This document shows positions 1 through 13,237 of a stretch of DNA of 64,000 bases, piece after piece. Made by a program: the position numbers and the translations under genes. Position 1 is the first letter of the stretch; every line of letters starts with the position of its first letter. Under the pieces are notes generated by a model that did no database searches, was not told the origin of the DNA, and saw only the letters and a list, made by a program, of their open reading frames with translations. The stretch is from Maea johnstoni (lineage: Eukaryota > Annelida > Polychaeta > Spionida > Magelonidae): contig OZ012693.1 in the NCBI GenBank assembly GCA_963942565.1, positions 8,604,671 to 8,668,670 on the forward strand. Reading direction: 5' to 3'.

Positions 1-828
1 AGGTGTACGCTGGTGGTTTTCTACCATGGGCAGTTTAGGGTCCTTATCAAAAGTGTCAAATATTTTATAAGAAACAGCATATTTGAGCACATCATAAAGT
101 GTTTTTGGTTTCGAAAATCTGACATGTTTTCTGCACTCTCTTGTTTGTAGTCCTTGAATGAATCTATTAATGACTTGCCCACTCAAAGTCACATCAGGAA
201 TGTCTGGAAATGCTCTGTATGCAAGATCCATCATTTCCTGGAAATAATCTTGCAGAGACTCGTCAGACCTGTGTGTTCTGGATTGGAATTCATAGAAGGC
301 AGTCTCTCTTCTCTCCACTGGGTCAAAATATTGTTCTAGTAAATTTTTCAGATTTCCAAAATCTCCTCGGATTGAGAAAGGCTGCGCTAGGGCAAATTTC
401 TGAGCGGTGCCCTGCATTGATAGAATTAACTTTCCAGCCTTAACACTGTCAGACCATTCATTCAATTCGGCCACAGTTTCGAAAAGTCTGACGAAATTGT
501 GCCAGTGTTCATTTTGGCTATCAAATTTTGGTGGTGTCTCCTCTTGCCGAAATACACCATTTTTTTGGCTAGCAATGTCTGATTTTTGGGGTGCCTCCTC
601 TTGTTGAACTACACCATTCTTCTGGTTAGCTATATTAATCCAGAATCTATCTGATATTAGGTCCTTCGTTTCACACAGGTTTTTTTCAATCCCTGACAAT
701 GTCTCTTGGGCAGCTGGGATAGGGTTAAATCCACTTGACTTATAGTGATTCAGCCTCCTTTCCAATTCAATCAGCTTGCCATAAATGTCACTCTCTCTTT
801 GCCAACCACATGTGCTGTAGGCGGCCAT
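1..828 (-). CDS. Gag-like protein of LTR retrotransposon, C-terminal part outside window
   Basis: The frame is open from an ATG at 828 (context AAAATGG) to base 1, 276 codons with no stop, and continues off the window. The N-terminal third is rich in charged residues with two short repeats containing SQKNGV or NQKNGV. Residues from about 105 resemble the retrotransposon gag core: an HWHNFVRLFE start, then FDPVERRETAFYEFQSRT and DESLQDYFQEM, the spacing of the Ty3/Gypsy capsid region that packages the element RNA. No zinc knuckle is reached. A fossil or a live copy cannot be told from this fragment. Confidence 0.75.
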   Translation of the reverse strand, partial: MAAYSTCGWQRESDIYGKLIELERRLNHYKSSGFNPIPAAQETLSGIEKNLCETKDLISDRFWINIANQKNGVVQQEEAPQKSDIASQKNGVFRQEETPPKFDSQNEHWHNFVRLFETVAELNEWSDSVKAGKLILSMQGTAQKFALAQPFSIRGDFGNLKNLLEQYFDPVERRETAFYEFQSRTHRSDESLQDYFQEMMDLAYRAFPDIPDVTLSGQVINRFIQGLQTRECRKHVRFSKPKTLYDVLKYAVSYKIFDTFDKDPKLPMVENHQRTP

Positions 829-1309
829 TTTAAAATTTAAACCCTAACTATTAAATACTCTAAATACTATTCTCACAAATCTGAATCTAATCTCTCTAAC
901 TACACATGTGTATCAAACTAATCTATTCCTACCCTGCAAGTAACTTCCTGTACACATGTCATAAGAGTTGAAATTCACCTTATTGTCTCTACATGTCTTA
1001 AATCAAAAACAAACAGATTCTTTTGACTAACTCTCTAGATCAAGTAAAACATACATATTATAGCATTTCAAAAAGTGCACAGACACCCACCAAGTTATTA
1101 GGAACTAGGTGCAGTATCTGTGAAATGTGTGCAGTCTAAATAGCCCTAGTTTAAACATTTCTCCTGCATAGATAAGAAATCCTAAGTATCTTCAGCAAGA
1201 CAAAGCAACCTATTAAGTAATCTAACTTACTCTCAAACCAAACATCCACATAGAAAGATCAAAAGTCCATTATTGGGCAGTCAGTGTCACCGTTTGCTGG
1301 TACCAGGAG

Positions 1310-1817
1310 TGGGGTTAATCCGAGGGTTGGTTACAATAAGGGTTAGGAGATCAATATATGTGATGCAGGGTTCAAGAATGACAAATAGAAGCTAGATTAC
1401 AATATATATAGATGCTTTATTACTTACTACAAATACAGGGATGAGCCTATCCTAATGTCCTAATATAGTCCCACTAGTAGATCCTAAAGTGTGCTGCCAC
1501 TGCAGCCCATAAGTACATGTAATTACTCAGCCCAGAAGTCAGTTAAAGCACATGTTAACAGCACAACCTTACAGTACAAGGGTCAAGCGTAGAGTGAGGT
1601 AGATTCTACCACATGTGTCAGGACAAAAGGATCATTATGACTATTGGTCAGATAAGAAGACCACTGGCCCAGGCCCCCAACAGGGTTCTTCCTGTCAAGC
1701 CCTGCCTGATGAAGGCAGGCGGGCTCTAAATGATGACCAATAGGGCAGAGGGCTACAGCAGCAACTAGTCTTAATACATTTCAAATAACAAACAGGGTAC
1801 AATAGATCCCTGTTACA
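1310..1817 (-). repeat. 5' long terminal repeat with adjoining primer-binding site
   Basis: TG...CA bounded block, about 508 bp. The outer end at 1817 is clear; the inner end is placed by the CCCCA just before the TGG that should start the primer-binding site, so it could be off by several bases. An AATAAA signal lies about 100 bp before the inner end, as usual for the R region. Confidence 0.6.
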
Positions 1818-2102
1818 GGTTTCCGATACTCCTGCTTCCTCAAAAATTAACTATTGGATAATCACAATTTAGCCCTATGTATGTATGTATATGTATATGT
1901 ATGTATGTGCATGTATGCTTGCATGCATGCATGCATGTACGTTATAAGGTGCGTCTGTATGTGTGATTGGCCTTGGTTTGATTACCATCCGGACGGGATT
2001 TGCTGTAAGTGGTTAGTGAGCTTGAAAAGGGGGATTGAAGATTTCGACCTTCATTTACGAAGGTCTCTTGGCAATTTCACTTAATGTTCTTAATGTACTT
2101 GC
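1818..2102. other. No gene seen; short tetranucleotide-rich stretch
   Basis: Flank of the LTR element. About 1879-1938 is ATGT/ATGC-rich (tgtatgtatg and gcatgcatgc runs). Nothing coding recognised. Confidence 0.6.
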
Positions 2103-4008
2103 TTAAGGGACAATTACACCTTCAGGCTAATATATGCTGAGAACTTACTTTAGTATGTTTACTTTACAGTCCCTGTTCACCTGAACAGTGTTTGGCTTCC
2201 TTACCTGTGAAATTGCACTTAATTGCCACCCCCAACCAGCCATTAAGCTCAAGACCATGAGAGCCATTGTATCCCACAATGCACTGCTACTCTACATCTG
2301 ACAGGCAGTCCAGGGCAGAATAGTTGCACTTCCTGTATATACAGCATCCAGCATTACACATGAAACCATGACAACAATGTTGTGAAAATGGTGATTTGTG
2401 CTGTTTATTGGATGCTACAACAGATCTGACAGGGGAAAATGAAAGGGAATTTCCTTTTTCTCCATTTCAAACCCAAAGATTAACCCAGAAAAGAGGGGTT
2501 TAGCAGCAAGATGGCTATTCAATATTGGGATAGAATGGACAATGAAAAACTAATCGTTTAAGGTGGCCGTAAACGTTTCGTCCTCAGGGAAGGCCTGTTT
2601 TGAGATATATCTATTATGTTAATGAACCGGGTCTTACCCTACATATGAAAAAACTCTATACCTCTACCCCACTCCAAACTCCATGAATTGTGAAATTTGT
2701 TTGTGTGACAGCTGAGAATCAGAAAGAAGGATCAAGCCATGCTGCAATGTTTTGGTCATGTGACCAATTAGCTGATAAGCCCCTCCCACCTGCCAAGTGA
2801 AGATGAGGCAGGAAATCGAATGGCACCACAGATAATGATGGCTCCGGCTGTCTGAGAAAAACAGGAAACATACCAGTTTTTGGGCAACAGGTAATACAAT
2901 GTGTGTATTTGATGGGAAAACTTGGGCTTTGCATGTTGAGTCATTCCTTCTCATACCTCCAGCTTGAACAGACACTCCATGCTCTTTGGGTAATTAACAA
3001 TACTAAAATGTGACAATCACACCCATATAAGTACAATTTCATCCATATAATTCAGCTATCAACTAATTGAAGCCTGGATTGTATTTTTCACAACAATGTT
3101 GTCAGTCAGTTAGAGAAACAAAAAAGATTGGAATTACAGGTGAACAATTGGGTTAGGTGATTGATTAGCACTGTGGCTTCAGTTCTGTGGAAATAGATAC
3201 AGGTATCTGTGTTGTGTCAATCAGACATAATCCCCTCAGGTCTCCGCTCAGTGTGTAGTGTCACACATAATCCCCAAGGATTTTGGGAGTTGAGAGGATA
3301 GGCTTACTGCTGCCTGGGTAGAAAAGGTCATTTGCCCTGAGCACTTCAAGCAGTAAAGACAAAGGAATATATTGTGTTGGTCCTTAAGGAAAGTGCCCAT
3401 TCTGCTGTAAACTATCTTGGATCATAAGTTGCTCATCTAAGAAACTATATATATGCATCTATCTGATTCAGGATTATTTAACATGGATCACTGGATTGTC
3501 TCTAGAGTAGAAGCAGATACAGCAAAATAGGGTTGTGAAATTATTTTACTTCATGACTCCATAGCATTAAGTTATTCTCAATAGCAGCACCCACATAAAC
3601 AGATAGATTGATTTACTCAGGTACCAAGTGGAATATTGAAAGAGGTACATATCCCCTTCAACGAATAAGGCCCAAAAATATGAACAAAAACAAGCCACTT
3701 TGTTAGAAAACTATGCTTGTGATAGCTTCAAAGTATTAAGCTTTTGGCCCTGCAACACGCTTATTGTAGATAAATGATAAAGTATTCCAAGCTTTTATTT
3801 GCAAAATCAGTAAACTTGCAGTCAAATAGGCTGCTAGCATAACAAACTAGATGGCCGAAAATTGATTTTGATGGCACAGTTCTTTGAATGATTAAGAAAT
3901 CTAGAACTATGATGGATTACATTAGCATGCAAACAAGATTCCAGGGTGAGGTCACATGATGCCCATATAGGGAAGGCTCAAAATTAGCATACCAACTATG
4001 TTGACAGG

Positions 4009-6309
4009 TATAGCCCCGAATTTTACAAGCACTTTTGGCCTGAACTAGGTTATTTATTCCTGAACTATGTTAACTACAGTCACAGAACGGGAGCACTAAC
4101 AAATTTCATACTGGAAGGCACCATAACTTGTCTCCCCAAAACAGGAAAATCTCGCAATCTCCTTAAAAACTGGAGACCAATCTCTTTACTCAATACATCT
4201 TACAAATTAATCTCCACATGTATTACTAATAGACTCCGCCCACTACTAAAAACACTTATAAGCTCTGAACAAAAGGGTTTCCTGGAAGGAAGATCGATAA
4301 ATGACTGCACACGACTCATGTATGATATAATTCAAGGCAGTAAAGAACATAATATAGACGGCCTGATCCTTTTAGTGGACTTTGAAAAGGCCTTTGATAG
4401 TTTATCTTGGCCTTTTATAAAACAATCACTGGAAAAATTTAACTTTGGGAAAAAATTTATTGCTTGGGTAAATATGTTCCAAAATGGCTCCACATCTAAA
4501 ATCACACTTAATGGTCACTTCTCTCCCTCCTTTACATTACAGCGTGGATGTAGGCAGGGTGATCCTATCTCTCCCTACCTCTTCATCCTCTGCTCAGAAT
4601 TTTTAACTTTGGCCTTCAATAAAAATAAGGACCTAGAAGGCATCAAAATATTAGACAAGGAACACAAACTTTGTCAATATGCCGATGACACCTCTATCTT
4701 CATGAGGGCCACACAAAGGAACTTAAAAATTTGCCTTGACATTTTACAATGGTTTTACAGGATTTCGGGTCTAAAAATTAATGTCAAAAAACCCAAAGTA
4801 ATCAGAATAGGGAACATACGAGAGACTGATCGCAGGTTTTGTAAAGAAAATAACCTGGACTGGGTTACTACCTTTGTGTCACTAGGTATATCCTATGATG
4901 TGTTAGACATGAATAATATAACAGAAACCAATATTGAGCAAAAGCTACCAAGTTTATTAAAGTTAATACAGAGTTGGAGTAGTAGAAGCATTACTCCAAT
5001 AGGCAGGATAACGGTGTGCAAAAGTTTACTACTATCAAAGATCACCCACATATTATTATCCTTACCTTCACCCTCTACAAAAACATTTGACAAAATTGAA
5101 AAAATTCTTATAAATTTCATTTGAAAAAACAAGCGCCATGAGGTATCAAAGGAAATACTTTATAGAAGTCTTAATAAGGGTGGTCTAAATATGATCAATT
5201 TACGACAATTTGAAATTACTCCAAAATTAACATGGCTACGCACCTTCTTAAAAGGAACCCCCGACTGGAGTGAGTTTGCATATGAATGCCACATTGATAG
5301 ACTCTTGCAGACTGGTATAAACTACCATAATATACTTTCAAAACGGACCAAAAATCAGTTCTGGCAAAGTGTTATTAATAGTTATAAAACATTCCACTTA
5401 AATATGGAAAAAGTATCAACACACGATACAGAACTCACTCCAATATGGGGGAACCCACACATAAATGCAATATTCAATAGTTCACTATTCAATGCCAATA
5501 TCAGATATCTCCAAGACCTGTACAGAGGTAACATTAGACTTACTCTGGATGAGCTACAAAACATTAGTGGAGTCAAATTACCTTTTACACATTTCCATTC
5601 ATTTTGGACAAGTATACCAAACGGTTGGAAACAATACATGGAAACTAGGAAAATATACCATAATGTAGGGTACCCACTAAACTTTATGTATATCTTAAAA
5701 GACAAGAAAGGTACAAAGAGCCTCAGAGATATTATGAATAAAAGCTCACCTAATAACAGTACAGGTCAAACAAAATGGATAGAAGAATTGGCATTGGGCA
5801 TTGAAACAAACTGGCAAAAAATCTATATATTACCAAAAACATGTAACGTAAATGCCAGGATTAGATTCTTTCAATACCAGGTACTACATCGATCGCTCCT
5901 GACAAACAGAAAACTGTCCCTATTCAACTTAATAGACTCAGAAAAATGTGATAACTGTGATATGGTTGAAACCGTGACTCATCTACTAATAGATTGTGAC
6001 AATTTAAAAAATCTCTGGGGTGGCATAGAGGTATGGATCAACCACAACATTAACGAAAAAGTATCTTTTGAGAAACGATCCATACTTCTAGGCAACCCAG
6101 AGAATTCAGTACTAGTTAACTACATATTCCTAGTTGTAAAGCATGAAATCTATAAGAGCAAATGGAACAAATCCAAATTGTCATTGGCTCTGATCATAGA
6201 GAAATTAAAATACTACTTAAAAATAGAAGAATACATTAATGTAATTTCTGTTGGAAGAGAGAAAACTCTGGGGAAATGGTCCCCCATATACCACACTATT
6301 AAGAGATGA
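4009..6309 (+). pseudogene. LINE ORF2 fragment: reverse transcriptase and C-terminal domain, L1/Tx1 type
   Basis: One frame runs from the 5' truncation point to TGA at 6307-6309 with a single in-frame TGA at 5122-5124, at a place where relatives have a tryptophan (NFI-stop-KNKRH). The fragment begins SPEFYKHFWPELG, just before the RT. RT motifs in order: LLKNWRPISLLN, LLVDFEKAFDSLSW (motif A), LQRGCRQGDPISPYLF (motif B) and QYADDTSIF (motif C, catalytic YADD intact). The part after 5191 is the long C-terminal region with a C-x2-C-x7-H-x4-C knuckle (CDNCDMVETVTHLLIDC). The endonuclease and ORF1 are absent. The RQGDPISPYLF block is typical of the L1/Tx1 group. Non-functional because of 5' truncation plus the stop. 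Confidence 0.92.
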
Positions 6310-6425
6310 GTTGCTTTATTGACGGTCAAGGCAATATATACAGATATGTATATAGACTACACACCAATGCTCTTTCAACTGCTGTTTATTTGTATTTACT
6401 TGTGGAATAATAAATTATAAAAAAA
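4009..6425 (+). mobile_element. 5'-truncated L1/Tx1-type LINE with 15-bp target-site duplication
   Basis: Seen: identical 15-bp flanks AACTATGTTGACAGG at 3994-4008 and 6426-6440 bracket the insert exactly. The insert starts in the middle of ORF2 and ends in a 3' UTR of about 110 bp, an AATAAA-like signal near 6411 and a short A run. This is the signature of target-primed reverse transcription with 5' truncation. The exact flanks and nearly open frame suggest a fairly recent insertion. Confidence 0.93.
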
Positions 6426-8409
6426 AACTATGTTGACAGGCTACAGGCAGTTGCAGAAATGTGCTTATTTGTACTTATTTTTGAGGTAACTCAGAAGAAA
6501 AAAATGTTGACAGTTGTGAAATACAATGGAAAGTTACTTTATCTTTCCACTTGGACTAAAATAAACACATTAAAGTAGTAGCAAGTTATTGCATAGTTAC
6601 AATAATTGTGTAAAACGCAAAACTGCCATTTTCTCAGCTTAGATTTCTATAGTTTTACTCTCACGGCTGACGTGAATTTAGACACAAATCTTAATCAATT
6701 AGCTTCAAACTTTGTATATAGATTCTAAAACATGTTCTCTAGAAATCTAGACGGGGATATTGCAATATCTTATCTGGTTAATTTGTTATAGTGAGTCAAA
6801 AATCAAGAAACCAAAAAAGCATTTTTTTCCTAAATTGTTGTTAGATAAATGGCCATTAAAAAAGTTAGGGGCCATATTTCATAAAACCCCCGTCTAGATT
6901 TCTAGAGACAAAAATTTTTTTTTCAATGTTTTAAAAAATCAGGTTATTATCTTAGATCCTGCTCTTAGATTTGCGTAAGCCGTGACATATGTACTGAAAA
7001 TTGATTAGTCAAAGTTTGGACCCCAATTTCTTCAAGATATTTGGAGCACATACAACCTATCCATATCCTATGTATTCCTTAGAATCTCAGCTTTCTAAAA
7101 ATATATAGTTTGCTAGGGGTTTAGTGTACAGATAATGAGAAATCCGCCATTATTTGAGGGAAAGTCTGCTCTCCACTGGAAACGTTTACAGCCACCTTAA
7201 GTGGATCCCAAAGTGTTTGTCATGAACACTTAGAGGAATCTTGTTTTGAGGCTGAACTCCAAACAAAATTTGGATTTATGAGGCTTAAACACCCGAAACC
7301 TGGTGCAGTGCCATTTTGATCCCACACTGAGCCATGTTCCACAAGAGAGAAAAGAAGGGTCCAGAAGTGCTAAAAAAAGGAGGCAATATCTGTTACATCA
7401 AATTGTTGGAAGGCAATTTCTCTTTAAAGGGTACAATAAAATGGCTAAGAAAGGGAAAGAGATAAAAGTACACTTTACATTTGTTATGGATAAGTTTGCT
7501 TCTGCCAAACCCCTTAATTTGCTGATTATTTATTCTATACCCTCAACATCAGAGTCATATAACTCATCATGTTGGTTGTTTGTATGACAGCTGGGAAAGG
7601 TTTGTATCAAATGACTTCCCTTAATAATTTTAAAATCCTAAAACTGGACTTGCAAACCCATCAGGGAAAGTGTTCCTTAGATTGACAGTACTAGCCAGGT
7701 CAATTGCATTACATGACTGATTGATTAGTAGTTCCCCAGATTCACTTCCTGCAATTGTGATTAAATATTTTACTCTTACATCTTAAACTTATAGAATCTA
7801 GTTTGTCCTTTTAAACTCAATAAATATGTCATGATCTTTGTCAAGTTCTTACTACTAGAAGAAACAGGACAATGCATTTGGGCACACTCCTAGCCTTGTA
7901 TATGCAGCTGCTGGCTACTGCAGAGGTTGTGCAACTAATCTTTCATGACTTAGCTTCAAAATGGCCGCCCCCAGATACATGTCAAAACATGACTTAAAAC
8001 AGCAATAAACTTTTAATGTGGAGGTGGGTAGTTGTGGGGTCTTGGATATGAGTAGATTATACCCTAAGACACTATTTGGGCCCATGTTTTATTCATGGTG
8101 GAATTGTCCTTTAACGTCTACACAGTGAATGTATTGATTATAGCGACTTTAATATGTTCTACTGCAGGCAATCAATCTATATAAGGACAAAAAGCTTGCA
8201 CTCCTACTCTTGACAACAGCATACTAGTATGTTTTTAGCCAATCAATAATTATATAAAAACTTGCTTCCATAAACTGTTCCGAGTTTTCAACGATTGTCC
8301 TTAATTGTTTTTCATTCCGTCAACTGAGTGCATATAGTTGCTGATTGTTAATAGCGTGGCAGTTCAACAGTGTTTATCTCTCTAATGGGATTATCACAAT
8401 TATGTCAAA

Positions 8410-8453
<44 letters not shown>

Positions 8454-8513
8454 CAGTGTTGTGGTAGTAGTAGTAGTAGTAATAGTAGTAGTAGTAGAAG
8501 TAATGGTAGTAGT
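8410..8513. repeat. (TAG)n trinucleotide repeat
   Basis: Runs of tag/agt units at 8410-8452 and again, with substitutions, to about 8513. Confidence 0.9.
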
Positions 8514-8520
8514 AGTGGTA

Positions 8521-10364
<1,844 letters not shown>

Positions 10365-10510
10365 GGGGTGCAGTTCAATCCCAGGCCAGGGCGAGTAGGG
10401 AGGGGTTCGATTCCTCTATACACTGGGGCAACCACCGAAAACCTTCATTTCTTACTCTTTATTGTCTGTCGCCCAATTATTGGGAGAGATTACCTTGAAG
10501 AGTTTCATAT
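10365..10510 (+). repeat. SINE-like dispersed repeat with tRNA B-box-like motif
   Basis: The sequence GGTTCGATTCC (10404-10414) matches the RNA polymerase III B box, and the segment cagttcaatcccaggccagg onward recurs at about 52660-52790 in an AATF intron. No clear A box was seen, so a tRNA-derived SINE is likely but not shown. Confidence 0.45.
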
Positions 10511-10679
10511 TCATTTCATATCATCGTTCATGCTATATGTGTCGTCTGCATATACAAAAAAGCTCTCCTTCTTGCTCTTCTGAGCCACCCTTAAAAAAGG
10601 GTGGCGAACCCTTTAAAAAAATGCATAGTGAAGCTAGGACAAGACCCCTTAAAGTTCCCCCTAATGTCACTTAAAATGT

Positions 10680-11542
10680 CACTTAGGATCATTCAATGTC
10701 CATGAAAAGATGAATGTGACTCGAGGGAATGTTCTGTAGTACATTTCCAACTTTAATTGGGTAATTAGACACAGATCTTTCTGTTGTTGTTTCCAAACTT
10801 GCCGAAGTGGTGCCTAGGACCATATATTTTCATAAAACGATTTAAAAGCAGATCTTTCTGTTGTTACACGAGTGTAATTAGACTCCCATCATCTTCGCGA
10901 TGGGTGAAGCTGATACCAGAACAAATCTCATACTTGGTCCAGGTTAGTTTCTATTCATTTACTATCCCTGCTCTTAGTAATTTTGTCAATGAAATAAAGT
11001 CAATAGATATTGTAACCTCCCTTTCAGATAGTTCTACACCCCTATATGCAGAATGTTCTCCCCACATGACCAGTGTTAGTCCTGTAGAAGCACCTGAACA
11101 ATCAGGATGTCTAGGATGTCTCACAGAAATGATTTGATTGATATAACAAAGGAAAAAATGAAAATGTTGACTCTACCCAAATTAAAATCATATCATTCAG
11201 AGAATGGAATTATAGGGAGAAATGGGTCCACAGAAGAATTGAGGATTTAAGCGTTTTCCTCAAAGAAATGGAGACAGACACAGACACCGCCAACCTGACA
11301 GACTTGATTCTTAGTTATTACTAAAACCATAAGGCTTACAGCTACTTCTCTTTACGATGGTTGTTTGAATTTTTTTTATCATCCCATGTCAGAGAATGAA
11401 AAGTCTGTTTTCTGAATGCTAAATGCAAGCCATTTCAAACAAACTATGATATTTGGATCTGCATCGAGAAATTCACAGGCAAAATTCTTCGCGGGTATTG
11501 TCCTTGCTTTGCCGGGTAAGTTTTAATAATATCTTAATTTTC
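10680..11542. other. No gene seen
   Basis: Holds a short repeat (taggaccatatattttcataaaac near 10813, close to one at 9530). An open frame at 10784-11137 has no recognisable domain. Confidence 0.5.
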
Positions 11543-11836
11543 TTAAAGGGGAACTTGGGGAAAAACACATCATAGGTTTATATGAAAGTTCATGAACATA
11601 GCTCAACATCTGTCATAAACAGAGAAGCCCTAGAGCTCCACACAAAGAGAAATCTCAAATTGCAATTAGTGAATAGCACCTCCACTGAAGCAGGGCAGCC
11701 GCCATCTTGGATCTGAGTCAACTCATGCTGCTGTAGTCTATGTAAATGGGTGGCAAGCAGCTTAGTAGGTGTATTAGATAAAGCCAGTAGCTCTGTCTAG
11801 GAGGTAGATATTTCACTGCTCTGAAGCACATTCAAG

Positions 11837-12013
11837 ATGTTTAGGTATGCAAATCCCTACGACTTTGAACCAAGAGTGGCTGAAGGTGATCAGGTGGATT
11901 ATATGGACATAGTTCAAGGTGTTGATGAATTTGATGGTCAAGATGTGGAAACAGAGGGCTGGCGCTTAAATAGCATGTTGTGGTGCACCTGTCAGACTTC
12001 TTTCCTTCTTTAA
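11837..12013 (+). pseudogene. N-terminal fragment resembling P2X7-C-type zinc-binding proteins
   Basis: A 58-codon frame begins MFRYANPYDFEPRVAEGDQ. It has an acidic stretch and ends near WRLNSMLWCTC before a stop at 12011. The PYxFEP start, acidic linker and WCxC motif match the start of a domain like the P2X7 receptor C-terminal zinc-binding domain, which in many invertebrates occurs in free-standing or THAP-linked proteins, some in transposons. The remaining cysteines of that domain (usually WCxCGxC and a later CC pair) are missing. It is either truncated or continues in an exon not recognised. The start lies about 130 bp after a CCGCCATCTTGG motif that could be promoter sequence. Confidence 0.5.
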
Positions 12014-12982
12014 ATTATCAGGCCCCTTCCAAAGGTATTCTTGACATTTCTTTTCTATAATCTTCATGAATATGTACACAATTGCTAAAGGAAATGAAGA
12101 TGATTGCTGTTCCCAGTACTGCTAGTCACTTCCTGTGTTTACTACCTTGTGTCCCATGGGGTCTAGATGTGTAATGCCAATTGGACAAGGTTAATTACCC
12201 TGTGTGTCCCTTTCCTTTACTTACTTTTGTTATTACCCTAGGGACCTAGACATAAGACAAAACCTCAGTTGTAACACAACTAACAAAATCCTGCACAGTC
12301 TATTCTCAGTGGATTAATAAAGACCATGTTGAGGTACCTATGAAAATTGCCATTCACCCTGAAAGTTAGCTGTTAGGGTTGCTAAAGTCTGTACATCAGA
12401 TCATAATAATGAAGAGTATGATTATTAATCATAAGTCATTAAGAGAAGGTTGGTAATGAGTAAATGAAAATGTCATTTATTCTATCATAAATAAAAGAAA
12501 GGGTCATTTGCAATTTGAGATATTTTGATTTCAACCTACCTCTATATTGCAGTACTATTTAGAAATGTATTTCTTCCCAGTGAAAATGGGGTCATGACTG
12601 ACTATAACCTTAGCTGTTTCAATTTTGTAAGTTAGGGAATGATATTTACCCTTCTCATGCTGGCTTAATATTAAACATTTAATGCATACACCTGTGCTTA
12701 TATTCGTTGAGCAACTGAATGAAGGTAAATCATGTTGAGACTAGTAAATGTATACCAATAAAGTAAATAAATCCCGAAATTGATAAATTGCAAGATCACT
12801 TCTGCTTGAAATAAGAGATTTATGAAAATTGGTTACCAGATATTATATCCTTGAAGAAAGTAAGACTAGATGCAATAGGAGTCGCATGGAGCATGATAAA
12901 AGGTGTATCAATTGTGACTGTTTCTTTTTTTGAAGAAGTGTGAGAGATTATGCACACCTATTTCACAAGTACCCAAACCTTC

Positions 12983-13237
12983 TTAAAAAGCATCCCTCTT
13001 CAGAACCTTGTTAACTGTACTCTGAAGTAATCCTGACTGCAGTGTGTGATTCCTGACATAATCCTCGTCAGTGAAGTGGTCTGAACATACATATGCATAC
13101 TTCAGGACAGGTGGGTTTAAAAGTTTCATGGATGCTAACCACTGTGTTTGTCTAAATTTACTACTAGGAAATCTATGAAAGCTTTCTCCACTACCGTGTC
13201 TTTTTTTACAGCCAATTGCTGCACATGATTTCACCAT
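12983..13237 (-). pseudogene. THAP zinc-finger domain, N-terminal coding fragment
   Basis: From ATG at 13237: MVKSCAAIGCKKRHG, then SFHRFPSS, QTQWLASMK and YVCSDHFTDEDYV, ending at a stop at 12983 after 84 residues. This is the C2CH THAP layout: C-x4-C near the N-terminus, a conserved HRFP, a tryptophan and C-x2-H (CSDH). THAP domains bind DNA in host factors and in P-element- and Kolobok-type transposases. The frame is open further upstream (to 13378), but MVKSC is the usual THAP start. Only the domain remains, with no transposase body downstream. It lies inside the TTAA-flanked element, so it is read as a transposon remnant rather than a host gene. Confidence 0.85.

Larger units (their letters stand above)
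1..1817 (-). mobile_element. LTR retrotransposon, 5' part (probably Ty3/Gypsy), running off the window start
   Basis: Seen: on the minus strand, a stretch of about 508 bp starting TGTAACAGGG at 1817 and ending CCCCA near 1310 has the look of a long terminal repeat, with a polyadenylation signal (AATAAA, near 1416). Four bases later a TGG-started stretch (from 1305) fits a tRNA primer-binding site. A leader of about 480 bp follows, then an uninterrupted gag-like frame to the window edge. What is visible looks whole. Family assignment rests on the Gag type and element order; pol and the 3' LTR lie outside. Age cannot be estimated without the second LTR. Confidence 0.75.
2562..7196. mobile_element. 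Inner TTAA-flanked element with 18-bp TIRs, itself split by a LINE
   Basis: Seen: TTAA at 2558-2561 then GGTGGCCGTAAACGTTTC; the other end reads, inverted, GGTGGCTGTAAACGTTTC (17 of 18) ending at 7179-7196, followed by TTAA at 7197-7200. After subtracting the LINE and its duplicated target, about 2.2 kb belongs to this element. No reading frame in it looks like a transposase. Family knowledge: a TTAA target is used by piggyBac and Kolobok; the TIR does not decide between them. Confidence 0.75.
2107..8110. mobile_element. Outer TTAA-flanked inverted-repeat DNA element (Kolobok- or piggyBac-like), host of nested insertions
   Basis: Seen: TTAA at 2103-2106 is followed by GGGACAATTACACC, and the inverted partner AGGACAATTCCACC (12 of 14 matching) ends at 8097 before TTAA at 8111-8114. 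TTAA target duplications are the mark of piggyBac and Kolobok elements. Removing the inner element (2562-7196) leaves about 1.4 kb of its own DNA (2121-2557 and 7201-8096), in which no transposase is recognisable, so it is non-autonomous or decayed. The short TIR makes this the less certain of the nested pair. Confidence 0.55.
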
